Assembly: GCA_017645275.1 (NCBI GenBank)
Contig: JAGCPH010000052.1
Coordinates: forward strand, 1-64,000
From: Bacteroidales bacterium
Lineage (GTDB): Bacteria > Bacteroidota > Bacteroidia > Bacteroidales > F082
Length of the DNA: 64,000 bases
Reading direction: 5' to 3'
Shown here in pieces: positions 43,743 to 52,459 of the stretch; the first letter of the stretch is position 1; each line of letters begins with the position of its first letter. Made by a program: the position numbers and the translations under genes. Below the pieces are notes generated by a model. The model was not told the DNA's origin. It made no database searches and worked only from the letters and a program-made list of their open reading frames with translations.

Positions 43743-45632
43743 TTAAAATTTATAACTTAAACTCACTTCATAACTACGGCCCGGCATCGGTCGCCATAGC
43801 ACCGCCATATATTCGACATCAAAAATATTATTCACCCTAATTTCGGCGTAAAACTTTTTGATTTGTTTGCCCAGCGACGCATGTTGCAAGGTGTATGGCT
43901 GCAGGCTAAAACCATAGAAATCATTAGGATTCATGGATGTCTTACGCTCGCCGGTATATTCCACGGTGTATGTCATATTCCACGTCTTCCACTTGATTTC
44001 CGCGAAGGCATTGGCGTGATGTAAAGGTATGTAAATCAGCTGTTGCCCGCTCTCGTCGGTGGTGTGGCTGTAGACATAGTTTCCGGAAAGGGAGAAATTC
44101 CAATTATTGATATGATAATTCAATTTCAGATGCACCTCCGCGCCGTACGCTATGACAGTGTTGACGTTTTCAGGGATCCAGTAACGGTAGGTCGTCGGCA
44201 CCCATTGAATCCAGTCTTTGACTTTTGAATAATATGTGCCTATGGTGCTCTCCACCAACAAACTTCCGAAATACCTGTTAAAGCTGATGTTTCCGTCGAT
44301 GGTACGGCCGTCTTCAGGTCTCAGGTTTTCATTGCCGCCAGGATACCAATAGAGGTCATTCAAGCTCGGATTACGGTAGTTGTGGCTATATCCAACGTTG
44401 ACCGTTAAGCCTCTGACAAACAATGAGCTATACGACAAAGTGGCTGTCGGGAAGAAACCTTTCGACTCCCAGTCGACCCAGTCGTTGCGCAAGGTCAGAC
44501 GCACGTCCAACGGTCTCAGCAACTTACCTGTCAATGCTGCATAAAACGAAAGGATGTCACGGTCTTTGACACCTTTGTAGTTGTTCGACCTGACCTCTTC
44601 GTAGTCGTATTGTATTTTTGCGTTAAGCTTCCACGAACGATAGATATCCTGATATAGGTCGGCGATTCCATGCACCACGTTAGCGTCGTTTTTTGAGTTT
44701 ATCTGTGTGACAGGCGTTCCGATGTCGGTGTAAGACTCGAGAAAATAATGCTGTTTTTCGTAGAAATAGGCCGCTTTCGTCTCGATTTTACCCGTCTCCC
44801 AATAGGTTTTGTATGACACGAAGTTACGCGAGTAGCCGTTATCTGTATATTCCTTGGTGTTGTCGTTGTTGACGTTAGGCATTATCTGCGGGCAGTTACG
44901 GTCGCTCCACTGGTTCCACGACACTATGGTTATCAACGACTTACGTCTCCGCCACTGATATTCTGGCATGAGACCATAGTCGACGTATTCGCCATTTTTT
45001 TGCTTCATCACCTGATGCGGGATCACGCCTATGTTGAGGTACTCGAAGTCGTTGTCGCTCGAGGCTCGATAAGCCTTCACCCGCAAGAGGTGACTTGCCC
45101 ATGAATAACCGGCAGTGATGTAAGAGCCGAAGGTGTTGAAACTGCCGTATGTCTGTTTCAGGTCGAGAATGAGTTTCTCGCCGAAATGCTGATTGTTGTC
45201 GATGTTGATGACGCCGCCGAGTCCGCCGCTGTTGGCCGACGTGCCGCTACCCCATTTCAGTGCCACCTGTTCGGTCATGTAGACCGGGATGGTGCTGAAG
45301 TCGACCTGACCGAGTGACGGCGCGTTGATCTGGAAGCCGTTCCACAGCACTAAGGTATGGCTCGCTGTGGTGCCTCGGAACGATGCCGTCGCCACTCCGC
45401 CCGGGCCGTATGTCTTGATGAAGACGGGGCTATGCTGGATGAGCAGCTGCGACATCGTGATGGTATTGAGGCGTTTGAGGATGGCGGTGTCCATCTTACG
45501 TTCCATCGCCGCCTCGGCCTGGTTGCGCCGTATCGCATCCGCCTCGACCTCGACGGAAGGCAGCATGATGGTATCCTGCGCCCAGACTGCACATGAAGCC
45601 AAAAGAAACAGCATTACGACCAATTTCCTCAT
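43743..45632 (-). CDS. btuB: BtuB-like TonB-dependent cobalamin receptor
   Basis: A 629-residue outer-membrane receptor with a signal peptide (1-18, ending AVWA). The plug domain shows LPSVEVEADAI, LLIQHSPVFIKTYGPGGVATASFRGTTASHTLVLWNG and GGLGGVINI; the rest is a 22-strand-type barrel ending SYEVSLSYKF with the terminal Phe needed for assembly. The size is near that of E. coli BtuB rather than SusC (about 1000). It follows a cobalamin riboswitch and precedes the BtuG-like gene. No btuF/C/D transporter is in the window. Confidence 0.92.
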   Translation of the reverse strand: MRKLVVMLFLLASCAVWAQDTIMLPSVEVEADAIRRNQAEAAMERKMDTAILKRLNTITMSQLLIQHSPVFIKTYGPGGVATASFRGTTASHTLVLWNGFQINAPSLGQVDFSTIPVYMTEQVALKWGSGTSANSGGLGGVINIDNNQHFGEKLILDLKQTYGSFNTFGSYITAGYSWASHLLRVKAYRASSDNDFEYLNIGVIPHQVMKQKNGEYVDYGLMPEYQWRRRKSLITIVSWNQWSDRNCPQIMPNVNNDNTKEYTDNGYSRNFVSYKTYWETGKIETKAAYFYEKQHYFLESYTDIGTPVTQINSKNDANVVHGIADLYQDIYRSWKLNAKIQYDYEEVRSNNYKGVKDRDILSFYAALTGKLLRPLDVRLTLRNDWVDWESKGFFPTATLSYSSLFVRGLTVNVGYSHNYRNPSLNDLYWYPGGNENLRPEDGRTIDGNISFNRYFGSLLVESTIGTYYSKVKDWIQWVPTTYRYWIPENVNTVIAYGAEVHLKLNYHINNWNFSLSGNYVYSHTTDESGQQLIYIPLHHANAFAEIKWKTWNMTYTVEYTGERKTSMNPNDFYGFSLQPYTLQHASLGKQIKKFYAEIRVNNIFDVEYMAVLWRPMPGRSYEVSLSYKF

Positions 45633-45683
45633 AACAATCAGAATTTCACGACTGACTTTTATCCCGAAAGCCCTTTATGTCTT

Positions 45684-45846
45684 CGATTTCAGGCAGGTCT
45701 TCTGACTCACTCCTTACGTCCGCGTCTTCCCGTTTATATGGGATAAACAGTGACATCTGCGGTCGCTGCAAGAGTTTACAGCAGCGGGAACTGTCCGGGG
45801 TTTTCACCCGATTCCCTATTAAGCCTTCTTCAGGCACCTAAAATCG
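45684..45846 (-). ncRNA. Cobalamin riboswitch
   Basis: The minus strand carries the conserved cobalamin core in order: P1 strand CGATTTTAGG, GGTGCC, AATAGGGAATCGGGTG, ACCCCGGACAGTTCCCGCTG, GGGAAGACGCGGA, GTGAGTCAGAAGACCTGCC, and the closing P1 strand CCTGAAATCG. The two P1 strands pair over 10 bp (45837-45846 with 45684-45693). Transcription should begin almost exactly at P1. It lies 51 bp before the btuB ATG and should switch the operon off when B12 is plentiful. Confidence 0.95.
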
Positions 45847-45849
45847 GTG

Positions 45850-45857
45850 CAAAAATA
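45850..45857 (-). promoter_or_regulatory. Promoter -7 box for the riboswitch-btuB-btuG unit
   Basis: TATTTTTG on the minus strand; a start about 7 nt further falls at the first bases of riboswitch P1. Confidence 0.6.
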
Positions 45858-45860
45858 TAA

Positions 45861-45898
45861 AAAAAAATGGGACGCTCGACCGAGCGTCCCAAATTTTT
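45861..45898. terminator. Bidirectional rho-independent terminator after the Nfn-like gene
   Basis: Perfect 10-bp stem GGGACGCTCG/CGAGCGTCCC with a 2-nt centre (45869-45890), flanked by an A run and a T run. It lies directly after the stop of the Nfn-like gene (at 45899) and shields the B12 promoter from it. The stop codon adjoins the T run. Confidence 0.88.
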
Positions 45899-48172
45899 TT
45901 ACATCATCTCATCTCTGAGATACTCATCGATAGCTTTCGCCGCTTTCTTACCGGCTCCCATTGCAAGGATGACGGTCGCTGCACCGCTGACGGCATCACC
46001 GCCAGCGAAGACGCCGTTACGTGTGGTACGTCCGTTCTCCTTTGCCAAGATACAGCCGTGTTTGTCGGCGTTCAGACCTGGAGTTGTTCTGAAAATCAAC
46101 GGGTTAGGCGATGTACCGAGTGCCATAATGACCATGTCGACATCGAGCACAAACTCCGAGCCCTTGATCTCGACAGGACGACGACGACCCGATGCGTCAG
46201 GCTCGCCAAGGCCCATTCTAACACACTTCATGCCGTTGACCCAGCCCTCTTCGTTGCCTAGGATCTCGACAGGGTTGCAGAGCAGGTCGAACTGTATGCC
46301 TTCTTCCTTGGCGTGATGCACCTCTTCGGCACGTGCCGGAAGCTCAGCCTCCGAGCGACGGTACACGATATGTACGTCGGCACCAAGACGCAAGGCGGTA
46401 CGGGCAGCGTCCATAGCGACGTTACCGCCACCTACGACAGCCACCTTCTTACCCACGAAGTTAGGTGTCTCGAAGCCTTCTTTATATGCGAAAAGCAAGT
46501 TATTTCTTGTCAAGAATTCGTTAGCCGAGACGACACCGCAGAGGTTCTCGCCCGGGATGTTCATAAACTTCGGCAGACCTGCACCAGAGCCGATGAACAC
46601 CGCGTCGAAGTGCTCGTCTTTCATCAAGGTCTCGATGGAGACGGTACGGCCGATGACCACGTCTTTGAAGAAATGGCCGCCGAGACGCATCACGTTCTCG
46701 ACCTCGTGACGTACGACGGTCTCTTTAGGCAGACGGAACGATGGGATACCGTAAGCCAACACGCCGCCGAACTCATGCAGAGCCTCGAACACCGTGACGT
46801 CGTAGCCTCTCACCAACAATTCCTTAGCACATGTGAGGCCTGAAGGACCTGAGCCGACGACAGCCACACGCTTGCCGTTTTTCTTGATAGGCTTGGTGAG
46901 GTTGATATTGTTCTCGCGTGACCAGTCGCCCACGAAACGTTCGAGCTTTCCGATGGCGATAGGCTCGAACTTCACACCCATCACACATTTGCCCTCGCAC
47001 TGTGTCTCCTGCGGACAAACACGGCCGCACACTGCCGGCAGTGCCGAGTCTTCGTCGATGATCTGGGCGGCGCCGAGGAAGTCACCTTCCGACACCTTTT
47101 TAATAAATCCAGGGATGTTGATATTGACCGGGCAGCCTGTGACGCACTGTGGACGGCCGCATTGCAGACAGCGTTGTGCCTCCACGATAGCTTCGTCGGC
47201 AGTGTAGCCAAGACACACCTCGTTGAAGTTATGGGCGCGCACCAGCGGGTCTTGCTCGGTAATCTTCACACGATGTTTCTTATCTCTTGGCTCGTCAAGG
47301 ATGCCGCCAACATGGCACTGATGACCTTCGGCCTTCTCCTCTGCCTCAAGCTGTTTGTGCTCGACCACGTTGTTGTACATCGACTGACGTTTCATAGCTT
47401 CCGCGAAATCGACCTTAGCACCGTCGAACTCAGGACCGTCGACGCAGGTAAACTTGGTCTGGCCACCCACGCTGATACGGCAGGCGCCGCACATACCGGT
47501 GCCGTCGACCATCAAGGCGTTCATTGAAACGGTGCATTTGATGTTGAGTTTCTGCGCAAGCTGGCACACAAACTTCATCATGATCATAGGGCCGATAGCG
47601 ATACACTCGTCGTAATGATTGCCTTGATCGACAAGACGTTGCAGCATATCGGTGACGAGGCCTTTATATTCTGAAGTGCCATCATCGGTGGTGACGTAAA
47701 GATTTGACATTGAAGAGAGCTCATCTTCATACACGAGAAGGCTGTGGGTACGTGCGCCGATGATGACATCAGCTTTCACACCGTTATGATACAGCCATTT
47801 CACCTGAGGGAAGATTGGAGCGATACCCACGCCGCCGCCGATGAAAACGTAACGTTTTGTCTTACGCTCCTCGTACGACATGTGGATGAACTCCGACGGA
47901 CGGCCAAGCGGACCTACTACATCGAGGAAAGTGTCGCCGACGTTGTATTTGGCCATCTCCTGTGTGGATTTTCCGATAGCCTTGAAAACAATTGTCACGG
48001 TGCCGTTCCACGGGTCGTTGTCGCTGATTGTGAGCGGGATACGCTCAGCTTTTTCTGTCATTTTGATGATAAGGAACTGTCCTGGAAGGGCTGCTCTCGA
48101 CAGACGAGGCGCCTCGATTTCCATCATAATGGTGTCCTGTGCTAATTCTTTCTTGTTGACTATCAGATACAT
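45899..48172 (-). CDS. Fused Nfn-like NAD(P)H:ferredoxin oxidoreductase (PyrK-type plus GltD-type)
   Basis: A 757-residue fusion. Residues 1-275 are a ferredoxin reductase-like FAD/NAD unit ending in a [2Fe-2S] site V-D223-GTGM-C228-GA-C231...C243, with the Asp plus three Cys pattern of NfnA. Residues 290-757 are a GltD-like unit with two [4Fe-4S] sites (C335, C338, C343, C347; C382, C386, C392, C396) and two dinucleotide folds (VAVVGSGPSGLTCAKEL, VAVVGGGNVAMDAARTA). Nfn enzymes exchange electrons among NADH, NADPH and ferredoxin by bifurcation. Databases often label such fusions as DHOD B subunit/glutamate synthase; no GltB partner or PyrD is here, so Nfn is the better call. It is a single-gene unit. 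Confidence 0.88.
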   Translation of the reverse strand: MYLIVNKKELAQDTIMMEIEAPRLSRAALPGQFLIIKMTEKAERIPLTISDNDPWNGTVTIVFKAIGKSTQEMAKYNVGDTFLDVVGPLGRPSEFIHMSYEERKTKRYVFIGGGVGIAPIFPQVKWLYHNGVKADVIIGARTHSLLVYEDELSSMSNLYVTTDDGTSEYKGLVTDMLQRLVDQGNHYDECIAIGPMIMMKFVCQLAQKLNIKCTVSMNALMVDGTGMCGACRISVGGQTKFTCVDGPEFDGAKVDFAEAMKRQSMYNNVVEHKQLEAEEKAEGHQCHVGGILDEPRDKKHRVKITEQDPLVRAHNFNEVCLGYTADEAIVEAQRCLQCGRPQCVTGCPVNINIPGFIKKVSEGDFLGAAQIIDEDSALPAVCGRVCPQETQCEGKCVMGVKFEPIAIGKLERFVGDWSRENNINLTKPIKKNGKRVAVVGSGPSGLTCAKELLVRGYDVTVFEALHEFGGVLAYGIPSFRLPKETVVRHEVENVMRLGGHFFKDVVIGRTVSIETLMKDEHFDAVFIGSGAGLPKFMNIPGENLCGVVSANEFLTRNNLLFAYKEGFETPNFVGKKVAVVGGGNVAMDAARTALRLGADVHIVYRRSEAELPARAEEVHHAKEEGIQFDLLCNPVEILGNEEGWVNGMKCVRMGLGEPDASGRRRPVEIKGSEFVLDVDMVIMALGTSPNPLIFRTTPGLNADKHGCILAKENGRTTRNGVFAGGDAVSGAATVILAMGAGKKAAKAIDEYLRDEMM

Positions 48173-48188
48173 ATGTTAAAAATTTTAA

Positions 48189-48240
48189 ATTTAATCCCTA
48201 AATTTGAGTCTTTTTGAAACTACAAAATTAGGGATTAAAT
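48189..48240. promoter_or_regulatory. Inverted repeat bracketing the Nfn-like gene promoter (operator candidate)
   Basis: ATTTAATCCCTAA (48189-48201) and TTAGGGATTAAAT (48228-48240) are perfect inverted 13-mers 26 bp apart. The minus-strand -7 box TAATTTTG (48223-48230) overlaps the inner edge of one arm; the other arm lies just past the expected start near 48216. This is the layout of a repressor operator rather than a transcript hairpin, because only one arm is transcribed. Confidence 0.5.
48223..48230 (-). promoter_or_regulatory. Promoter -7 box for the Nfn-like gene
   Basis: TAATTTTG on the minus strand, 50 bp upstream of the ATG at 48172, overlapping the operator-like arm. Confidence 0.5.
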
Positions 48241-48269
48241 ATATATAAAACAAGAATTTTTTTAAAAAT

Positions 48270-50903
48270 TTATCGCACCATGATTCGCTGTACACTACTA
48301 CCCTGTTCGGTTGTAATTCTCAACATAAATAATCCGGTGCCGAATTGCGACAAATCGATTTGATTTTCAGCAGTTTCGAATACTTTTTGACCGAGAGTGT
48401 TCATCACGACGATGTTTTTCAGACCTTCAGCGTTGATGTTGACAATACCATTGGTAGGATTCGGGTAAACTCTCACGTTGCCGTCGATTTCGTTGATGCC
48501 GTCGGTGGTGATGTGGATGTAGTCGTGCAGGCCGTCGGCCGACATGGCTGGGTTCGACTCGCAGTGGTTTCCGCCCGCGACGGTGTTGACTGCTGTCACC
48601 TTATAATATTGGTTCACATTCTGGATAGCGTTATCGTCGTAGCTTGTGGCGTCACCGTCGGCATAGCCGATGAGGCTGTAGTTGACGCCGTCGAACGAAC
48701 GGTAGATATGGTAGATTTCGGTGACACTCGAAGTGCCTGCCCAGACTGCATTTCTAACGGTGATATTATCGATTACCAGAGCGTAAGCCGCCACTGCCGA
48801 ATGGTGACGGAAGCCGAGAAACACCTTTTGGCCTGAGTATGCCGACAAATCGACGGTGTATTTCTGATATGGATTCGACGTAGTCCATGTGCCGAGTGTA
48901 GCTATACTCATACCGTCTTCCGATGCCACCACGAAACTGAATGTCTCGGCCGGATAACTCGGGTCGAAACCGGCTGCATAAAAATCGATACTGGCATTTT
49001 GGAGGATCTGTGTCAGTGGCATGAAGGCGTAGTTGTCGGGGGTTAAAGCGCCATAATCGTTGATATAAGAGAACGATGCCAAAGAAGCGTTAGTGCCGGT
49101 AGTGTTGACGCTTCCATTAGGTTCCATGCCACCTGCAGCATAGATAGCAAAGGTATAACCGTCGCTGTCGGCATCGAGGAATGTCCAGCCCTGAGGGTCG
49201 TCTTGGAAATCGATGAAGATGTCACGCTCCCAAGTAAGTTGAACCTTATTGCCGTCAAAGCTGCCGCTGAGGTTGGTCGGAGCCACACAGTTGAGCTGTG
49301 CTGTCGCACATTGCGGAGCGGCAAGAGCATAGTATGTGCCGTCGGTTTTGCTTCCTTCCTGAATAACACGGATGCAATACTCTGAGTTATAACGGTTTAC
49401 GCTATGAGTATAGCTCTCCTCGCCATGATTTAATGTTGCGATAAGCTCATCATTGGCATACAGCACAACACCTTTGGCAGGACGTGTGATTTCAGCTTCG
49501 ATATTGGTGATTTTGATGTTGTCGATGTTGAGATAATAAGTCTCGCCAGTGGTGTTGAAATGGCGGAATGCCACGTATATCTGCTGTCCTGCGTATGCTG
49601 ACAGGTCGACAGTATAATCGGTATAAGCGTGCTGGCTGTTCCATTCCTGAATCATGATGAAATCGGCAGGATTGGTGTTGCCTGTCGTCGACACCGCCAC
49701 TCCGAAATGTTCCGGGTCGGGAGCGATGCCTGGCTGGTCAGCGTCTCTTGCCACAAAGGTGAGCACTGTCTCAGACGATGCGGTAAGATGTGGCAATACC
49801 GCGAAATTATCAGTATTCAAAGCCTGTCCCTGCCATGAATTGGAACGGAGGCATGGGCCACTGCCGTAGCCGCCGTATGTGCACGGATAGAAATTAAGGC
49901 CGTCGCCGTTGGCGTCGATAACGGTGAGGTCAGACATGGTTGTGTCGGAGAAGTCGTAAAGTAACTCATCGACCACAAACGACGAGTTCATCATCGGCAA
50001 GGTCCAGCTGAGGTTGACGGCATCGCCATTGCTTTCGGCTTGTAAGCCTGTCGGAGAACCTTGGAAGTTGTCACCAGAGCGGAATGTCCAATCTTTAATA
50101 TTTGACAATGTATTGCCCGACTGATATGTCGCTGTGACAGTCGTCGTGTGTGCGGAGTTGTTGGCAAAGCCATCGGTATTAAGGAGATAACTTATACCTG
50201 TCACGTTATTAGCGACCACATTTCCGTCAAGGGAGATGCTGCAATTGACAAGCGGGTCTTTATTCTGTGAACCGACGAAGATATCGTCGATGCAGAGGCA
50301 GAAGTTGTCTTGGCTGTTGAAATGACGGATAGCAATATAGATTTCTTGTCCGACATAACTTGCCAAGTCGACCGAATACTCATGCCAGCCGCCTTGTTTG
50401 GATGTCATCGTCCATTCCTGAAGCATGGTGAACGAGCCGGCTGTGCCTGTTGACGACACTGCGAGTCCGAAATGGTCGGCAGGATACTGCTCATCCAAGG
50501 CGCTGCCGTAGAAAGTCACATAGTGGTTGTTTGCCGTGATGGCCAGTTGAGGTGAAACGAGGTAATTGTCAGGATTCAGAGCTCCAGCGTAGTTGCTGTA
50601 TGAATATGACATCACTACGCCGTCGGAGCCGTTACGGCCATAGCCCTCTCCTATCGGAGAAAGCATCCAGTTGTAGCTGTCGCCGTCGGCATCGATAGTG
50701 TTCCAGTTCAAAAGACGGCCTTCCACAAAGTCGTTTTCAAAATCGAAGGCATAGCCGTCGGTGCCTGTGTTGTAAAATGGTGCGTTGAAGATGACGTAAC
50801 CCGATGCGGATACGTAAGCTTGCACTCCTTGTTGTGCTCCAGCTCCGAAAGGAACGAGCATCATGAGGGCTGCCATGAGAGACAGCAAAGAAAATTTTCT
50901 CAT
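48270..50903 (-). CDS. T9SS-secreted protein with three cleaved-adhesin (choice-of-anchor J) domains
   Basis: An 877-residue secreted protein. After a signal peptide (ending GAGA) there are three jelly-roll repeats of about 160 residues (about 53-213, 315-480, 567-722), each with W/F-x-x-x-D-A-D-G-D/N-G/S, LxPDNYxVxPxL, Y/F-S-V-D-L-S/A-x-Y and a closing IDDI/IDNI strand. Such domains occur in gingipain adhesins. Fn3-like linkers separate them. The end (VRVYPNPTNGIVNI...NTLGQKVF...MLRITTEQG) is a type A T9SS sorting domain. It should be carried across the outer membrane and anchored; the bound ligand is unknown. The sorting domain closely resembles that of the C10 protease at 61221. Confidence 0.9.
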   Translation of the reverse strand: MRKFSLLSLMAALMMLVPFGAGAQQGVQAYVSASGYVIFNAPFYNTGTDGYAFDFENDFVEGRLLNWNTIDADGDSYNWMLSPIGEGYGRNGSDGVVMSYSYSNYAGALNPDNYLVSPQLAITANNHYVTFYGSALDEQYPADHFGLAVSSTGTAGSFTMLQEWTMTSKQGGWHEYSVDLASYVGQEIYIAIRHFNSQDNFCLCIDDIFVGSQNKDPLVNCSISLDGNVVANNVTGISYLLNTDGFANNSAHTTTVTATYQSGNTLSNIKDWTFRSGDNFQGSPTGLQAESNGDAVNLSWTLPMMNSSFVVDELLYDFSDTTMSDLTVIDANGDGLNFYPCTYGGYGSGPCLRSNSWQGQALNTDNFAVLPHLTASSETVLTFVARDADQPGIAPDPEHFGVAVSTTGNTNPADFIMIQEWNSQHAYTDYTVDLSAYAGQQIYVAFRHFNTTGETYYLNIDNIKITNIEAEITRPAKGVVLYANDELIATLNHGEESYTHSVNRYNSEYCIRVIQEGSKTDGTYYALAAPQCATAQLNCVAPTNLSGSFDGNKVQLTWERDIFIDFQDDPQGWTFLDADSDGYTFAIYAAGGMEPNGSVNTTGTNASLASFSYINDYGALTPDNYAFMPLTQILQNASIDFYAAGFDPSYPAETFSFVVASEDGMSIATLGTWTTSNPYQKYTVDLSAYSGQKVFLGFRHHSAVAAYALVIDNITVRNAVWAGTSSVTEIYHIYRSFDGVNYSLIGYADGDATSYDDNAIQNVNQYYKVTAVNTVAGGNHCESNPAMSADGLHDYIHITTDGINEIDGNVRVYPNPTNGIVNINAEGLKNIVVMNTLGQKVFETAENQIDLSQFGTGLFMLRITTEQGSSVQRIMVR

Positions 50904-50937
50904 GTCTGTTAAATAAAATTTATAATGTGTTGATTTT

Positions 50938-50945
50938 CAAAATTA
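50938..50945 (-). promoter_or_regulatory. Promoter -7 box for the adhesin-domain protein
   Basis: TAATTTTG on the minus strand, overlapping the stop codon of the DUF389 gene; leader about 28 nt. Confidence 0.5.
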
Positions 50946-52274
50946 GTATACCACAGTTACATTTTCGTTATCGAGACGGACTTTCAGCCAGCGTTCGATA
51001 CGGTTGCGAAGCTCTTCATTTATAGTTTCATCGCTGCTGATAAATACCATGATACGCTCAGAGACAAATAGTGAGTCGGCATCGACGGCAGAGCCTCGTG
51101 TGAGGCTTATGTTATTGATTTCAGGATGTTGAGCAAAGAGTTCCTTGGCGATGGCATGTGCCGGAATCTCCTTGTTTTTGTATACGTCAAGTTGTATGTT
51201 AAGTCGGGTGATGCTGTCGTTAAGCTCTTTGATCTGACGGTCGGTATGCTCGTAAATACCTTTCAGGATCTCGGCTTCTGAGAGGTCTTCACGGACTATC
51301 GTGGCATCTTCATGAAGAATTATCTGTCCGCGTGTTATACCAAACTGCTCAGCGTCACGATAGATACGTTCTTTTATCTCATCAGACAATGCTTCACCTG
51401 CCACAAAGATATCGACATTCTGTTCGCGACGGTTATATGTCGTCTTATGATCATAGATAAAGCTTCCGCCCAGATTCTTATTTCTTTGGACAATTTGTGT
51501 AGCGTGGATTTTGAAGTTGTTTTCCCTCACAACATTGATAGCGGTTATGATACTTGGAACCAGAATCACAACCAAAATCACTATATACCAGGTCTTTGAT
51601 ATACGCTGATGGTTCTCGTCGGCGACCTGTACGGCTGGGAACTGGAACAATTTCACCGCAAGGAAGGTGGCGAGAGCGATGAAAATGGTATTAATTAAAA
51701 AGAGGTATAACGCTCCTCCGATAAATGTCAGATTCAGCTGTGAGATGCCGTAGCCCACGGTACAGAGAGGCGGCATAAGGGCTGTGGCGATGGCGACACC
51801 CGAAATCACGGTGCCTTTCTCCTTGCGTGACGTCTCCAGGATACCTGCGAAGCCGCCGAACAAGGCTATCAGCACGTCGTATATTGTAGGGTTGGTACGT
51901 GCGAGGAGCTCCGACTGGTTTTCCAATGTGAGAGGGCTCAGCAGGAAGAACAGCGACGATGCCAAGATACTGATAATCACCATGATGGCGAAGTTTTTCA
52001 GTGAGTCGCGCAGCAGATGGCGGTCTTCGGTGCCAAGGCCGAGGCCGAGTCCCAAGATAGGACCCATGACCGGCGATATCAACATGGCGCCGATGATCAC
52101 CGGGATGGAATTGACGTTCAAGCCGACAGAGGCGATGATGATGGCACATGCCAAGATTATCACGTTAGGGCCTTTGAACGCTATGTTTTTACGGATAGAG
52201 TTGTCGGCTGTCTCGTAGTCGATATATTCCCTGATATTTACGAGGGATCTGATGTATCTAATTACTTTATGCAT
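50943..52274 (-). CDS. DUF389 family membrane protein
   Basis: A 443-residue inner-membrane protein. The conserved part (about 35-230) is KGPNVIILACAIIIASVGLNVNSIPVIIGAMLISPVMGPILGLGLG and GVAIATALMPPLCTVGYGI, the DUF389/TIGR00341 core with five or six membrane segments. The C-terminal 200 residues are soluble and partly coiled (HTDRQIKELNDSITRLNIQLDVY). No biochemical function is known for the family. I start at 52274 (MHKVIRYIRS); an upstream in-frame ATG at 52301 lies inside the -7 box and cannot be used. Confidence 0.88.
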   Translation of the reverse strand: MHKVIRYIRSLVNIREYIDYETADNSIRKNIAFKGPNVIILACAIIIASVGLNVNSIPVIIGAMLISPVMGPILGLGLGLGTEDRHLLRDSLKNFAIMVIISILASSLFFLLSPLTLENQSELLARTNPTIYDVLIALFGGFAGILETSRKEKGTVISGVAIATALMPPLCTVGYGISQLNLTFIGGALYLFLINTIFIALATFLAVKLFQFPAVQVADENHQRISKTWYIVILVVILVPSIITAINVVRENNFKIHATQIVQRNKNLGGSFIYDHKTTYNRREQNVDIFVAGEALSDEIKERIYRDAEQFGITRGQIILHEDATIVREDLSEAEILKGIYEHTDRQIKELNDSITRLNIQLDVYKNKEIPAHAIAKELFAQHPEINNISLTRGSAVDADSLFVSERIMVFISSDETINEELRNRIERWLKVRLDNENVTVVY

Positions 52275-52298
52275 ATTTTTGCCAGTTATATGAAACTG

Positions 52299-52306
52299 CA
52301 AAAATA
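52299..52306 (-). promoter_or_regulatory. Promoter -7 box for the DUF389 gene
   Basis: TATTTTTG on the minus strand, 24 bp before the chosen ATG at 52274. Confidence 0.5.
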
Positions 52307-52348
52307 CGAAAAAATTTTAATACAGAATGATTTTATTTTTTTGCCACC

Positions 52349-52450
52349 CGTCATTTCGACTGTAGCGAAGCGAAATGGAGAAATCACCGGCATTTGAATG
52401 TTGCGAAATCATTCAGATGGCGGTGATTCCTCGACAAGCTCGGAATGACG
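52349..52450. repeat. Family A element, complete copy
   Basis: Arms CGTCATTTCGACTGTAGCGA...GAGAAATCACC and GGTGATTCCTCGACAAGCTC...GGAATGACG, with a centre close to that of the 30569 copy. It starts 9 bp past the GLUG-protein stop and may serve as its transcript end. Confidence 0.88.
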
Positions 52451-52459
52451 AGTGGATGG

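Noticed and set aside
45899..48172. Glutamate synthase small subunit or dihydroorotate dehydrogenase electron-transfer subunit
   Set aside because: No large GltB subunit or PyrD is nearby, and the fused layout with Asp-type [2Fe-2S] ligation fits Nfn better.
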